In this document: positions 25,229 through 37,364 of the stretch, piece by piece
How the letters are laid out: each line of letters begins with the position of its first letter
Numbering within the stretch: the stretch's first letter is position 1
Assembly (NCBI GenBank): GCA_020881915.1
Contig: JAJFPB010000006.1
Location: 2,604,001 to 2,668,000, forward strand
DNA length: 64,000 nucleotides
Direction of reading: 5' to 3'
Source of the DNA: Paramyrothecium sp. XJ0827
Lineage: Eukaryota > Ascomycota > Sordariomycetes > Hypocreales > Stachybotryaceae
Translations under genes and position numbers: made by a program
The notes under the pieces: model-generated
Seen by the model: the letters and a program-made list of their open reading frames with translations, nothing else
What the model was told of the DNA's origin: nothing
Databases searched by the model: none

Positions 25229-26185
25229 GACGGAGGGTGTGGTCTGAAATAAGACCGGAATACTCCCGTTTGGTTATTCAGGCAGACGGTTTGCGATGCG
25301 ATGCTCAGGACAACGGACACAGATGCAAGTTGGAGGGTTTGCTGGAAAGCAGTGGAAATCGAGACTCGCGGGCTACGGTGTACTCGAAGCCGAAGTGGCC
25401 TCTATTGGAGGGGTCCAGTCTTGCGATAAGTGTCCCTTTGATCTGGGGGTGGGTATTAAGTAAGCCACTCTGTAGAAAAGGCGAGCCAACCTACCTACCT
25501 TAGGCTCGTAAGCTGTCATTGATGAAACATTTCCATGTCTTGCTCAGAACACTTTGGAAAGTTGGAAATCGTTTCAGCGCCTTACTACGTCCCGAGAAAT
25601 AGTGGCAACTATTCTGTGCTTGTTTGCACAATTTATTTGTATTTGTGACCCAATTCCTGAAAGTGATCTGGTCGAGTCTGCCGGCGTTCGGTTCCGGGGG
25701 AGTGAGTGCGCCAGGAATATGAAGTGCTTGCAGACACTAGCCACAATTAAAGCGCGTGGCTGGTCGCGACGCGCGGGGCCCCACAAAACTTGCCGGAACC
25801 TGGTGCGATACCCCTTTAGGTATTGAGTCGGAATTCTCACCATAGACTAGCGTGGTGAGAGATTTGAGATACTTACTACAAGTACACGCAAGTATCTATT
25901 GCCCCCCCCCCTTGTCCTTGACGGAAAATCGCGGGGCTGGATTGGTGGCACGGCGCGTGCGCGCATCGCGTAGCTCCTACGTTGAAAGAGAAGCTCTCAT
26001 GAATTTTCATCTTGAATTAATTATTTCTTGCTGGGCTGTTCTTGTTTGTTAGGTTGAAGCAATCGCGCCCTCCCCTGCTTCACCGCCACTCGAATTGAAT
26101 CTAGATCATCTATTCATTTCACCAGATTTCACTAGGCCTAGCATTGTTAAGCCCCCTTCCGAATTTCGCAAACTGAAGCATCACA
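25229..26185. promoter_or_regulatory. Divergent promoter region Derlin / CENP-A
   Basis: 957 bases between two divergent starts. It contains CCTACCTACCTTAGG near 25488-25504 and a homopolymeric C run near 25900-25910. The last 150 bases before CENP-A are C/T-rich. No gene is seen. Confidence 0.45.
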
Positions 26186-26719
26186 ATGGCACCTTCAAGG
26201 AGGAGAGCGTCTGGCCCGGGATCTGCGTCAAGATCAAAAACTCGACCGGGTGATATCCTTCGTATGCCTGTCCCTCCTGAGTAACCAAATATCCCAGAAG
26301 ACTAATGACAATTCCTAGCTGGCGACCCTGCTCCAGTTGCAGCAAAACGTCGCTATCGTCCTGGCACAGTCGCCCTCCGCGAGATTCGAAAATATCAGAG
26401 CGACACCAAACTGTTGTTACTAAAGCTACCATTTGCACGCCTGGTGAGTCAATGCGCGACATCACATGCGTATTATGTGCTTTCTAATCGTCGCGATATC
26501 CAGGTGCGAGAAATCGGGCTTCGCTTTCGACCGCAAGGGAAAGACTTTCGGTGGCAAAGCCAAGCCATTCAAGCTCTTCAAGAAGCAGCCGAGGCGTACA
26601 TGATACATCTGTTCGAGGACGCACAGCTATGCGCCGTTCATGCTAAGCGAGTTACCATCATGCAAAAGGACATCCAATTGGCAAGGCGAATCCGAGGAAT
26701 CTGGGGCGGACTGGGTTGA
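26186..26719 (+). CDS. Centromeric histone H3 variant (CENP-A / CenH3)
   Basis: Replaces H3 in centromeric nucleosomes and founds the kinetochore. Three exons, 26186-26261, 26319-26443, 26504-26719; 138 aa. The histone fold has the CENP-A features: [15 protein letters not shown] (alpha N), a long loop 1/alpha 2 ([40 protein letters not shown]) and a C-terminus [15 protein letters not shown] with Trp, unlike H3. The tail is short and basic. The first donor is ambiguous: GTATGC at 26262 (used here) and GTGATA at 26250 are both in frame and differ by four tail residues. Divergent from the Derlin gene. Confidence 0.94.
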
Positions 26720-27764
26720 CCTATCGAGCCAGTTGCTGAGGGGAGTTCTTTCACATCAAAATCGGTTTTGTGATCTTGAAGCGTGGCGTTTCATGGCGTC
26801 GGTGTGTAACGGAAGCACCTGGGATTTGATTTGCGCTTGGAGCTGAGTTAGTAGCTAATCGAAGCTGTTTTCCATCTGTACCAACAGGACTGAATATTGT
26901 CGGAAGTCAGAATCGAGGAATATCACAAATGTGACACCCACGTCGATCTTACTGGTACCAATCAAACCTGCGTCTTACTGCGCTCGTTGTCCATCTTAAG
27001 TGATAATGGTTCTAAAGATGGATGCTCAAAGATGCAGGGCCCCAAGTTTGAATAGTTGATCCGTTATTTGGGCGCCGGAGACACTCAAATTCATCGGACG
27101 TTTAGGACGAAAATATGAAGGTAAGGCATGGTTGGCAATATCAAGGCGTTTACGGTAAGTGTACTACTACATACCGTATCTTATACTGCCTGAAGTTTGA
27201 AGGCAAGGCATGCTAGCAACTCTACCTACCTTGGATAAGTAAGGTACCTAGGTAGGTAGGTACCAACCTTACCTTGTGAGCTACAGGGGCGCCGGATATT
27301 TAGTTAATCCCTTACGTCATCGCTCAATTACCGTTCCCCCATCTTCCAATGTGCAAGGTACCGTTTCCGTCCCTGCAGATGCCAAGCTCCTTTAATGGTA
27401 ACGAAAAGCTGCGCTCATCTGATAACGAACGATACCTGGCGTACGTGCATTACAAGTTTAGACACTCCAAGCTGCTGAAGTACATACAGGGCACACCGGA
27501 GGATTTCTGCCCCTTACATGCCATACTGCCTTTTCTCATTCTTCCGTACCTTATCCCAATCACATTGACCTGAACCATCCTTGCGTTTTGAACCTGCAGC
27601 CCTGGGCAATTGGGAGAATTCCAGCTTTACAGTGGAGAATCCCCATCGTTTCGAGACGCTTGACATTTTAAACCGATTGAATCACTGCAGACGGTTGCTT
27701 CAGAGACTGGTTGCTGTACGCTGACAGCCTGTGCCGCATCATTGTCTGGGCTATACCTCATAAA
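26720..27764. other. Spacer between CENP-A and FUN14 genes with GGTACC/CCTACC cluster
   Basis: 1.05 kb without a supported gene. A motif cluster at 27220-27280 has repeated TACCTAGG/GGTACC words, partly palindromic. A 74-codon open frame at 27349 is not called. Confidence 0.45.
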
Positions 27765-28343
27765 ATGAGTCCCATGATCGCCAAAAGAAGCATTGGCCGA
27801 CTCTGTGCCACGGGCTTGGGAACTGCTGGCGGCTTGATGTTAAGTCGGTCCTCAATACGATTTGACTCGACGCCATCCGTGACACGACCCAAATCTCGAG
27901 CTCAGCCGCACCCAAGCTCTCTATCACCGCAATTAATCCAGCAAATATCCAGTGGAAGTTTTACTGGTGGGTTCCAGCGCCCCCGAACATATGCCCCAAG
28001 CAACCACAATTGGAAGCTTGTGTTACTGACGTCATTGATGCAGGTTTCGTGAGCGGGTTTGTGGTCGCCCTCTTTTCGCGTGCGCTTGTCATCCTATCTA
28101 GCATCACAACGCTATCCATCTACGTAAGGGAGTCCTTTTTGGTTCATGAATTGGACCATAGCTCATGCGCTTACTCATGTCTCATCGCAGATGCTTCTAC
28201 GTGCTGGAATCGAACCGCCTGGACTTCGTACCCTTAAGTCGTGGCTTGAGAAATCGGTGGTCTGGAAAAAAGCTATGGACAAACCATGGTTCGCGACATC
28301 CTTCAGTTTGACATTTCTTTTGGCTGCTTTTGTACATCTCTAG
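27765..28343 (+). CDS. FUN14 domain protein, predicted mitochondrial
   Basis: Small FUN14-family membrane protein; animal FUNDC1 is a mitophagy receptor of the outer mitochondrial membrane, but the fungal role is not established. Three exons, 27765-27966, 28044-28123, 28191-28343; 144 aa. The N-terminus is Arg/Ser-rich, consistent with targeting. The FUN14 core is GSFTGFVSGFVVALFSRALVILSSITTLSIY, then MLLRAGIEPPGL, and a final hydrophobic segment (FATSFSLTFLLAAFVHL) ends at the stop. An alternative ATG lies four codons in. No clear LC3/Atg8-interaction motif was recognised. The stop codon lies 18 bases from that of the convergent aminopeptidase. Confidence 0.88.
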
Positions 28344-28361
28344 GCTATGATACGAAGTTAT

Positions 28362-30511
28362 TTACCGGATTGGCTGCGTTTCGCGCACCAGCCATGCCAT
28401 GGTCAATGGATCCTGTTCGAAGAAGCTCCTGGTTTTCTCCAATATCTCCGCGTTGTATGCATTCAGCCAGGCCTTCTCTGTGTCATTGAGGAGGCTCGGG
28501 TCGATCAGGTTCTGACAATATGGAACCATGGTGACATGTTCAAAGCCCAGAAAAGGCTTATCCCCAAACGAGTGCTTAGTCTTCGTTTCTTTAACCATGA
28601 TGATGTTCTCGATGCGGATGCCAAAGTTTCCATCCTCGTAGTAGCCAGGCTCGTTGGAAATAACATTTCCTGGCGCAAGCGCAACCTCGGCATGCTGTAT
28701 GCGTGTTCCAATTCCGATGGGGCCCTCGTGAACATTCAGGTATGATCCAACCCCGTGTCCTGTGCCATGCCGGTAATCTAGGCCAAATTTCTGGGATGCG
28801 TTAACAATGACAGCTCAACCTCGAATTGCAGGACACTTACCCAGAGAAACTGTCGAGCAAGACCGTCCAGAGCGTATCCAGTGGTTCCCTTTGGAAATAC
28901 GGCCATGTCCAAGGCGATGTTACCTTTCAAAACCAAAGTGTAGGCCTCTCTTTCCGAATCGGATGGTTTCCCGAAATGTAGGGTTCGTGTTGTGTCGGTT
29001 GTACCGTCGAGATACTGCGCCCCAGAATCACAGAGGTAAATGCGTTCTGGGTCAATTCTGGCACAATTGCCCCGTTCTGGTCCGTAGTGTATGACAGCAG
29101 CGCTGGAACTGATGTTAGCAGATTTGGACAAATGGCGAAGTTGAATGTCATCAAGAACATAAACTTACTTGGGTCCGGTGGAAGATATCGTGGGGAATGA
29201 AAGGCCAACAAAATGCTCATGTCTGGATCTAATATCCTCCAACTTGTCGGCAGCTTGTACTTCGTCTAAAGATACCTTCTTTGCAACAAGCTGATCCTCA
29301 AGCCAAGCGAAGTATTCTATGAGAGCAGCACCATCTCTGACGTGACAAGCCCGCATTCCAGCCATTTCGTTGTCGTTTTTAATAGCTTTCGAATCAGCAA
29401 TAGGACTTCGGATCTCATCCACCATTGCTTCGCCTCCCAGAGCCCTGTTTAATGCCCACGATGCCTTGTTCGAGATGAGAAAGCTCCCATGTGGATTCGT
29501 TGCATCATCTTGGCGGCCCTTCTTGATCTCGGCGTGCAGTTGACGCGCATCCTCAAAGATTGAATCATAGGGCTTGATGTGAACGTTATTCGCTGATAAA
29601 TGTGAAAGGCACGATTCATCTAGCTTGGATTTATCCACGTACAGGGTTGCCGATGTAGGGGTTACCAGAGCGTATGAGAAGAAGACAGGATTATAGGGAA
29701 TGTCACTGCCTCGCAGGTTGAAAAGCCAGGCGACCTCATCAAGCATAGAGACGATGAATCCGGGTGAATGCTTCTTTTCAAGCTCCTTTCGAAGATCATT
29801 CAACTTCTCTCGAACTGATTTACCAGCGAGATGCTCCTGATGGACAAGGACGGGCTCCAGAGGTCTTGGCGGTCTTGTGTCTTGCCAAACCGCATCGATC
29901 AAGTTGTCGTCTACGGGTAAAAGGTCGGACCCTCCAGATTTATGAATCTTCTCGGCCAGTTTCTTTGCAGCTGAGCCGGCAAGGAGTGATGGGTCCACAG
30001 CAACCGTTTTGCCGCCAGAGGACTGTTCGGCACACCATTCCTGCCAAGTCGGGACGTCCTCGAGGCCTTGCTTTAGAAGCGTCCAGTTGTCATCGAGCTG
30101 TTTCTCAGCTTGATTGAAGTAACGCCCATCAGTGGCCAAGGCAGCTTGGTTCAGGGTGATCACTGCACATCCAGCCGAGCCGGTGAACCCGGATATGAAT
30201 TCACGCCGAGCGTCGCAGGCGGCAATATATTCTGATGAGTGGCTATCTTCAGATGGCACAACTATAATGTGGTGTTAAATGAGCGTGACCACTCGCTGCG
30301 GCACGTCAGAGCCACGAAGCACTAGCAACCACTCACTGTAGACCTGCACGTTTCGCTCCTTCATGAGCCCTCGTAACCTGGCCAGTCTCGATGAGGTATC
30401 CACCTTGGCCATGTTGATGGTGAATGAGCGGGAAAATGAAATGGGAACGCGTCGAGATAGTGCACGGAAATGTGTCACGCGGGCAAGTGGCTGCGCGATC
30501 TGGTTGAACAT
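28362..30511 (-). CDS. Xaa-Pro aminopeptidase P
   Basis: Metalloprotease of family M24B that removes N-terminal residues preceding proline. Four exons on the minus strand: 30511-30337, 30261-29169, 29102-28841, 28790-28362; 652 aa. The creatinase N-terminal domain starts at [30 protein letters not shown]. Metal ligands are in [16 protein letters not shown] (two Asp), [17 protein letters not shown] (His), [17 protein letters not shown] (two Glu). Residues 1-33 form an Arg-rich, acid-free presequence ([20 protein letters not shown]...). A second ATG at 30412 begins [13 protein letters not shown], a normal cytosolic start, so one gene may give mitochondrial and cytosolic forms. Divergent from the importin gene. 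Confidence 0.94.
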
Positions 30512-31559
30512 GAAAATTTGAGCAGGCGGCGTAGGTGACCGGGTCAACGACGACCGGCTTTGTGTTTGCAATTGTGTGGTCTTCTGTAGATTGCCGACGA
30601 TGAGGATGGAGATGGGACAGCTGAGACGACCATCAACATGCGGGGGCGATGATGGGAGAAACCAAGAACTCGGTGCGCAATGGTCACCTTGGTGCCAACG
30701 TGTTGAGTTGCAAAGAGGATGGGATTTGGTACTTGCTCCCAAATGGAAGATGAGCTCGCACTTCACAGATGAGGAGATGCTTGCCAGGTCTAAAAAGTGC
30801 CGCTGTCACTATGGTCAAGTGCCTGCCTGCCCGAACTGGGCGGCTCCAGGTCGCATGGATCCTGTTGTTACCCTCTTCCTTGGTCTTAGCATCCCTTCAC
30901 TGGGCTCGTGAGGCAATGTAGGTACCTACCGTACTTGCCTTACCTCACCTACCTTAGGTACCTCAGTGAGGTGGACTCGGAGCCTGCTTGTAGGCAGCCC
31001 TTGATGCCAGCACAGAGACACCTGGATTAGGGCCGGGTCGCAAGCCTGAGAGAGGAAGTAGGTACTGTCCAACGACCCCGCATCAAACCAGTACCTGGAT
31101 GGAGACGTAGGTACCTGAAGTAGTACATCGGGTACTTCAGCTGCTACGTACCTCACTGAACCTGAGTAAAATCCATTCATCGATGAGTTAGGTACCTTGA
31201 TATAGCGCTTACCTTAATACCGTGCTTGGCCTGAATGCCATCAGTTTGCTCGACACCAGGTAGGGAGCAAGCCAACACCCAAAACATTTATCTACTTTGT
31301 TTTACCGTATTTGACATTGGCGAATGCAGTCTCAATTTTCTCCTCCATTCAACAGTAGGAAACTTCAAATTACCATTCACTCACTTCTTCGATTTCTTTC
31401 CCCTCGACAGGGCGGTTAGCCTGAACCACTCTCGCAACCTCGACTTGTCCAACCCCCCCACCTTTTCACTGTTCCCACCACACTCTACGGAAGCTCCGAG
31501 CGAGGATAGGTTCTGATCAATCCTGCGCATAATGAAGACCGGGCCTCAGCAGCTTCAAA
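30512..31559. promoter_or_regulatory. Divergent promoter region aminopeptidase P / importin
   Basis: 1.05 kb between divergent starts. The segment 30910-31205 is dense in GGTACC, CCTACC and GTACTT words, in both orientations. A pyrimidine-rich leader (31320-31500) precedes the importin ATG. No gene is supported. Confidence 0.5.
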
Positions 31560-34500
31560 ATGCAAAACGAGACACAGTTCTCGAGCCTCGAAGAGGTTGA
31601 GAATGTTGGTAGTATCGAATCCGAATTTGCAAACGGTCTGACACTCACCCACTCGTAGTTAATTCTGTCGCTCTACCAGCCAAACTCACCGGAGACCATC
31701 GCCAATGTTCAAGCCACTCTATCCCGTCTGCAGGGCTCCCAGCAAGCATGGAATCTAGCTCGTCAACTCCTAGCTAGGCAGGATGAGAAAGTCAAGTTCT
31801 TCGGCGCGCTCACGATCATTGTCAAACTGAACACCGAAAGGTAAGGGCCTGCTCGCCGGTATCCTGTTTAGGTTTGGCCGCAGACAGCTCACCGCATTTA
31901 GTGCTTCCCTGGACGACGAGAACGCAACAGAGTTACTTGTATGCCTCATTGACTGGTATCTGGACGCTCTTGCAACAGGCGGTGGGCAGCTCGTGAGCCG
32001 AAAGCTCGCGTCAGCCCTGGCTACCTTCTTCCTTCACTTTCATCGTCTCTGGCCACAGCATGTTCGTCACCTGCTATTCTGCATAGCCGCTGGTCGTCCC
32101 TGCCCGCCAAATGCCATCGATGCCTCATTGGATGTCGAGGCTTTACTCAAATCTCTAAACGGCCAACAACTTCAGGCATTAGTCTGGGTGACTACCAGCA
32201 TCACAGAGGAGGTGACGAAGGTTGACTTGAATGCAGCCAATAAGTGAGGCATCATCTTCAATGCACAAGCTTGGGCAAGACTAACATCGCTCCAGCATGG
32301 GCCTATATGGCATACTCTTGGCCCATGCACAAGATTCGGTTCTTCTTGTGACCTCTGGGCTTTCCTCCGAGTCCACATCAACCGCCGCTCAACAAGATGC
32401 CATTAAATATCTCCAAGTCAGTCGCCCTACATAAACTGTCTGAAATGATTTTTCTAGCTCTAACTATTGAAAAGGCTTGGATCTGGCTTGCTCAGAAGGC
32501 TGGTGCTCGAGACAGTCGTATCGTGGAGCCACTGAGGCCACTCCTCACTACCCTCGTTGAGACCTTGACTGATGAGCAGCTGTACAACACTTCAGTTGAG
32601 CTTCTTACGGACATTCTCTTACACTACTCCACCCTTTTGACGCAGGATCAAATTGATAGACTCGGTGACCTCTTGGAGAGCGATTGGTCGCAGCGGAAGT
32701 ATCAGGATTTGATGCAGGGCGACTCTACCTTTGAGTCGACACAATTTGGTCAGCTGCTTCTTGCATTTGGCGACGCGCAAGTCCAGACCCTTATGAAGGG
32801 CAGTGACAAACGCAGTCATACCATTGTTACTATGCTCTGCAATTTACTTGCCGCGGAGGGTTACCCCGTTGCTGATAACACTATATTCGTGCCTGCTGTG
32901 GAGTTCTGGTCGACTTTCGCCGAAACCCTGACCGACGAGATGTACTCCGGAGATGAGCCACGGAACTCTTGGGCCGGCAGTGCGCTGTCCTATGTGCTGC
33001 AGGCTGTTTCACATGCCTGGCAGAAAATTACTTACCCGCCGATGGAAGAGTTCAGCCAGTGGGACTCGATTGACCGGGCGGGATTCAATGACGCGAGAAA
33101 GGATGTCATCGATCTACTACAGTCTACTTACACGCTTGCCGGCGCGGACCTCGTCCTCACATTTGCAGAACTAATACTTACGAATCTGAAAGCTTCTTCC
33201 TGGCTACGATTGGAAGCTGCAGCGTTCTGTCTTTGTGGTCTAGCCGACTGCAACCTCGACGAGAGTCGTTGCGATACCGCGTTAACCTCTGTCTTCACCT
33301 CTCCACTCTTCTCAGTCCTACAAACCAACAATCTCGAGATACCGCACCGAGTACGACAAACATGTGTCTCTTTGATTGAGCACTATACTGATTATTTCGA
33401 ACGCCATGTAGATCTCCTACCGGCTGCACTTGGTTTGCTCTTCAATATGGTTGGAGAACATGCCATGGCTGTACCAACTTCCAAATCTATCCTCCGTCTG
33501 TGCTCTTCTTGCCGCCATCATTTACACTCCGAAGTTGGTGCATTTCTTGGAGAATACGGGCGGCTCGTGGAGGGGAAACGACTCGACTGTTTCTCCTGTG
33601 AGAGAGTACTCGGAGCCATCTCCTCTGTCATCCAAGCTATACCAGATGACAACACAAAATTCTCTGCTTGCGGTAAAATTTTAGCATACATCCAAGACGA
33701 TGCAAGACTCTCGGTCCAGCTAGCCGAAGCGCCTGGCTCAGCGAGTCTGCCTTGTTCATCGCGATCTCAATGCTTTGGCGAGGCCGCCGATAACGATGGT
33801 GGCCTCCATGTGGCCCTTAGGGCCCTGAGGTGCCTCGCGAGTGTTGCAAAAGGTCTGCAGTCTCCTAGCGACGTCTCCATTGACCTGGAGGATAGCCTGA
33901 AAATAGAGCCTGATACGCAACAAAGGCAGGAGCTCGTACATTTACAGCATATCATTATTGGCATAATATTACAGATTCAGGGTACATACGGCAGCAGCCC
34001 CGAAGTTACTGAGCTGATCTGCCATGTCTTGCGCGGGGGTCTCTCCGAGTCACAGCCCGGTCCTTTCGTTTTACCTGCCAAGGACGTGGCACTCTACTTG
34101 ATAAAGCATGATATCAACACACCAAGAATAGGTGTGATGGTCACCACTGCATGTTCCCTTTCTAGCTCTCTTCAGTTTCGTGAGAATCAGGACAAGGGTG
34201 CTGTCTTGAATGATCTTCTCCTATGGGTAATTGGTCTTGCAAAGCAACTGCCAAGTATGTGTTTCGAGGACAACCAAAGATGAATTAAAGCTAACCATCT
34301 TCCAAGGTCCCCATTCGGATCCCGAGCTATCACAAAACTGCATCGAGTTCGTTTCGCACGTAACAAGCAAGGATCGCGCTTGTTTGATGCATTTACAGCC
34401 CCCAGACGCAGCTGAGTATTTTTTCTTCTTTACACTCCAGGTGATCGATGGCAAAGAACCTTTGCCCAAAGCAGCAGCCGCTGAGTTCTGGGTAAGTATG

Positions 34501-34973
34501 ATGAGACAAGTTTTGGAGATGGTGTGAGTGTTAATATGGCATGTACAGTCTATCTTTGTCGGCCTCAGGAGCGAAGACATGGGCCAGCAAGGAACCACTG
34601 AACAAGCGTTGCAAACGCTGGGGCCATTGTTATGCCAGAGCCTTGCCCGAAATATCGGGGGAAACGCGTCTCGAAGCGAATTAGATAAATTGGCTGAACC
34701 CTTGAAGAAGTTGGTAAGTCGCCATTCGGCGACCAAGGACTGGCTTGAGGCAGGTTTGAACCACTCGTCGTTCCCGAGCAACAAAATCACCCCGGAACAA
34801 AAATCAATGTTCGTGAAAAAGATCATCAGGTTCGTCATACGTGTATTACCTGCCGGGTTGATAGGCGTTCGGCTAACAGAGACTCTAGCCTCCGCGGTTC
34901 TCGAGCAACAAATCAAGTCGTTCGGGATTTCTGGCTCTCTGCGCGTGGTTCCAACTTTGCATACGCGTCGTAA
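31560..34973 (+). CDS. Importin-13 / Kap122-type karyopherin beta
   Basis: Nuclear transport receptor built of HEAT repeats. Eight exons: 31560-31604, 31659-31840, 31902-32243, 32296-32416, 32475-34254, 34307-34491, 34549-34829, 34889-34973; 1006 aa. The start MQNETQFSSLEEVEN joins LILSLYQPNSPETIANVQATLSRLQ, an importin-beta N-terminal helix pair. LTIIVKLNTE marks the next repeat. The intron ending at 32474 must use the acceptor GAAAAG to keep frame, giving YLQAWIWLAQK. The C-terminus LRGSRATNQVVRDFWLSARG is typical of the IPO13/Kap122/Kap111 branch. Cargo cannot be inferred. The first donor is GTTGGT, weaker than usual. Confidence 0.9.
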
Positions 34974-35204
34974 CGACAAGGGCCATCTGTACGTAGCTAG
35001 ATACCTTATTGGCAGACCCAAAGTCCTCTTGGGATTGCCCAACTATCTGGATAGCGTGGCTTAGAAGGCTAGGCTGGTATCTCTTGTTTTCATCTTCAAC
35101 TTGAATGTCTTCATCACAATAGTATACAGAGTGCGCCACCTAGCTGGAGTGACGAGTTATAATAATCGGCTATGCACCAGAAGGCTAGCACGTGTCATCT
35201 TCGT

Positions 35205-36544
35205 CTACAACCCTACGGCAGATTTGACGAGGTGCATCGTCTCCTCTGCGCTTTCGCAGGCCTTTCTAGCACCTTCTTCCGCTACCGAGTCTAAGTACGC
35301 ATCGTCCCGCCTGGTCAGCTCTACGTAGCGTCTCTGGATACCATCGAGACCTTCTATAACGGCATCCGCTACCATCTCCTTAAGTTGTTTGGGACTTAGA
35401 TCCGCATACTCGGTGGCGAGCTCAGAGGGTGTTCTTGATCTCGTGTCAAAGGTGGAGAGTATATCGAGCAGATTCGATATTCCAGGCCTGTTGGCAATGT
35501 CATATGAGATCCCCGACAGGGAATCTGTCAGAGCACGAGACAGTTTAGTTCGGATATCATCCGGTGTGTCCGTTATGAGTATACGTGACCGCTGCTGTGG
35601 GTGTGATTTAGACATCTTTGAGGTCGGTTCTGTCAAAGACATGATGCGGTGTACCGGAGCTGCGACCAGTAAGTATCCCACTAGAATAATGATCGAGCGG
35701 TTGATTGATCAACATACGGGTGATGGTCTGCGGATGGACAAGGTGTGGGCCGTACGTATGGTTGAAGTTTGTGACGCACTCTCGAGCAAACTCGAGGTGT
35801 TGTTGTTGGTCATGCCCAACAGGCACGTGGGTTGCCCTGCAAGAAAGCGCTTAGCTCGAGATCACCGATTATCCAAGCTTCTGTAATGGTCTAGAAAGCC
35901 TCGCAGAGGCTTACCATTGCATTAGTGGATATTCTCAAGACATACCTATGAACGAGTATGTCGGCTGCTTGTAGGACTGGGTAGGAAAAGAGGCCTAGTT
36001 TTAGGCGCGCACTTGCAGAGCGATCATCGAGGTGTGCAGACTCGGAGAGACTGAGTTTTTGCTACCGGAATTGAATTAATAGCACGTCCAAATCATAGCC
36101 ATCGATCAATTTTGCATACCTTCCACTGCGTCATTCGCGACAAATAGCCAACAGACGCCGTACAACTGAGGATCCACATGAGCTCAGAGTGAGCAGGAAC
36201 CTTGAGTACATATCAGCCGGAGCTGCCACATGAATGGCAAGGATGGATGGACATACAGATGACTGATAAAACATGACCGAACGGTCAGGATCAAGGCCGA
36301 TTGCCAGAAGGGCCGCGAGAGATTCCTTCCTCCATTTCCTTAGCTGATCAGAGGATTGGGGAACAGTAATGGCGTGAAGATCAACGATGGAGTATATGAG
36401 TTTAGCTTGAGGCTCTTGATGCTGAAGCTGGACCCATTGTCGCAACGCTCCGGCATAGTTGCCCAAATGTGGAATGCCTGTAGGCTGTATACCAGAAAAG
36501 ACCACACGAGGTGGCAGCGCTTTGGTTGCCGCAACTCTTTGCAT
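35205..36544 (-). CDS. MSW1: Tryptophanyl-tRNA synthetase, mitochondrial
   Basis: Class I aminoacyl-tRNA synthetase charging mitochondrial tRNA-Trp. Five exons on the minus strand: 36544-36257, 36200-36120, 36061-35946, 35836-35718, 35659-35205; 352 aa. HIGH-type motif is PHLGNYAGAL within VVFSGIQPTGIPHLGN; the KMSKS motif is intact (TSKMSKSHP). Bacterial-type TrpRS blocks YSIVDLHAITVP, YPVLQAADIL, and THVPVGHDQQQHLEFARE are all present. The intron at 35945-35837 is 109 nt, longer than average; the internal TTACAG acceptor leads to a stop. The targeting peptide is short, so an additional upstream exon is possible. Convergent with the importin gene. Confidence 0.93.
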
Positions 36545-37364
36545 TTGGTCAGATCTGCTTCAGCGTTAACAATGCCTCACAAATCGAATTACAACCCTTC
36601 TGACCATAAAATTTGAAACGAAACGAACGCTAATAGCTTTCCAGAGGGCGTGTTCCACTACGTCGGTCCCATCTAGATCGAAGATGTTGTTAGTCTTTTT
36701 CGAGCGAAAGGAATGTTGTGTTAGTCAATCTCACAGATCCTACGAAGTTGAAATTGGGCAAATTGAGTTCCAGCTGATGGGTGACGTTTTCACTCGTTTT
36801 ATTAACACCCTTTCAAGACTGTCGGATTCCTGATTCTTTAAATTAAAAAGTACGCCAAGTTTGAGGATGGCTTTTGAGAGGCCTGAGGATATAAGGGGAA
36901 AAGAGGCAAGTGATGGTGCTGACTCAGCATTTAGTTGTGAAAGGCACAGAGATGGGCCTCAATATCGGTCTCGAAACCGAGCTCAAGCCTATAGTAGACT
37001 TATCAGGATTTGTGTTGCCTTGATCTATGATGGAGTTAGATACTGCTTGATACGCAGCTTAGGTGGCAGTATCTCAAGTCGGCTTTGAGGTGAGCCCTTG
37101 AAACAATACACCACAGTGGGGTGATGGAGGACTGGGTCAAATACGAATTAGGCACGAGAAAAGAAGGACTTCTCCTTACAACGCATCGGTAAGCTGGCGT
37201 GGTCGTCCAGGACGAGCCAATCCGAATAAATACAATGTTATAATACAATGAATTCCCATAGTATACAGGGCATTTTGCTGATGGAGAGATATCAACCTAA
37301 CCAAGAGCAGAAAGCATTCCTTTTTAAATCATAACGCGGGCCTGCGCGTGGCAGTACGGGTAGT
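36545..37364. other. Spacer upstream of MSW1, downstream of the uS10m gene
   Basis: 820 bases without a supported gene; presumed MSW1 promoter and the 3' region of the ribosomal gene. A short ATG-initiated reading frame at 36609 does not splice in frame to MSW1. Confidence 0.4.

Noticed and set aside
32417..32474. Readthrough of the importin intron as coding sequence
   Set aside because: It would shift out of frame with exon 4; the 58-nt intron with a CTAAC branch site restores the conserved YLQAWIW join.
34221..35042. 273-codon minus-strand open frame
   Set aside because: Antisense shadow of the importin C-terminal exons.
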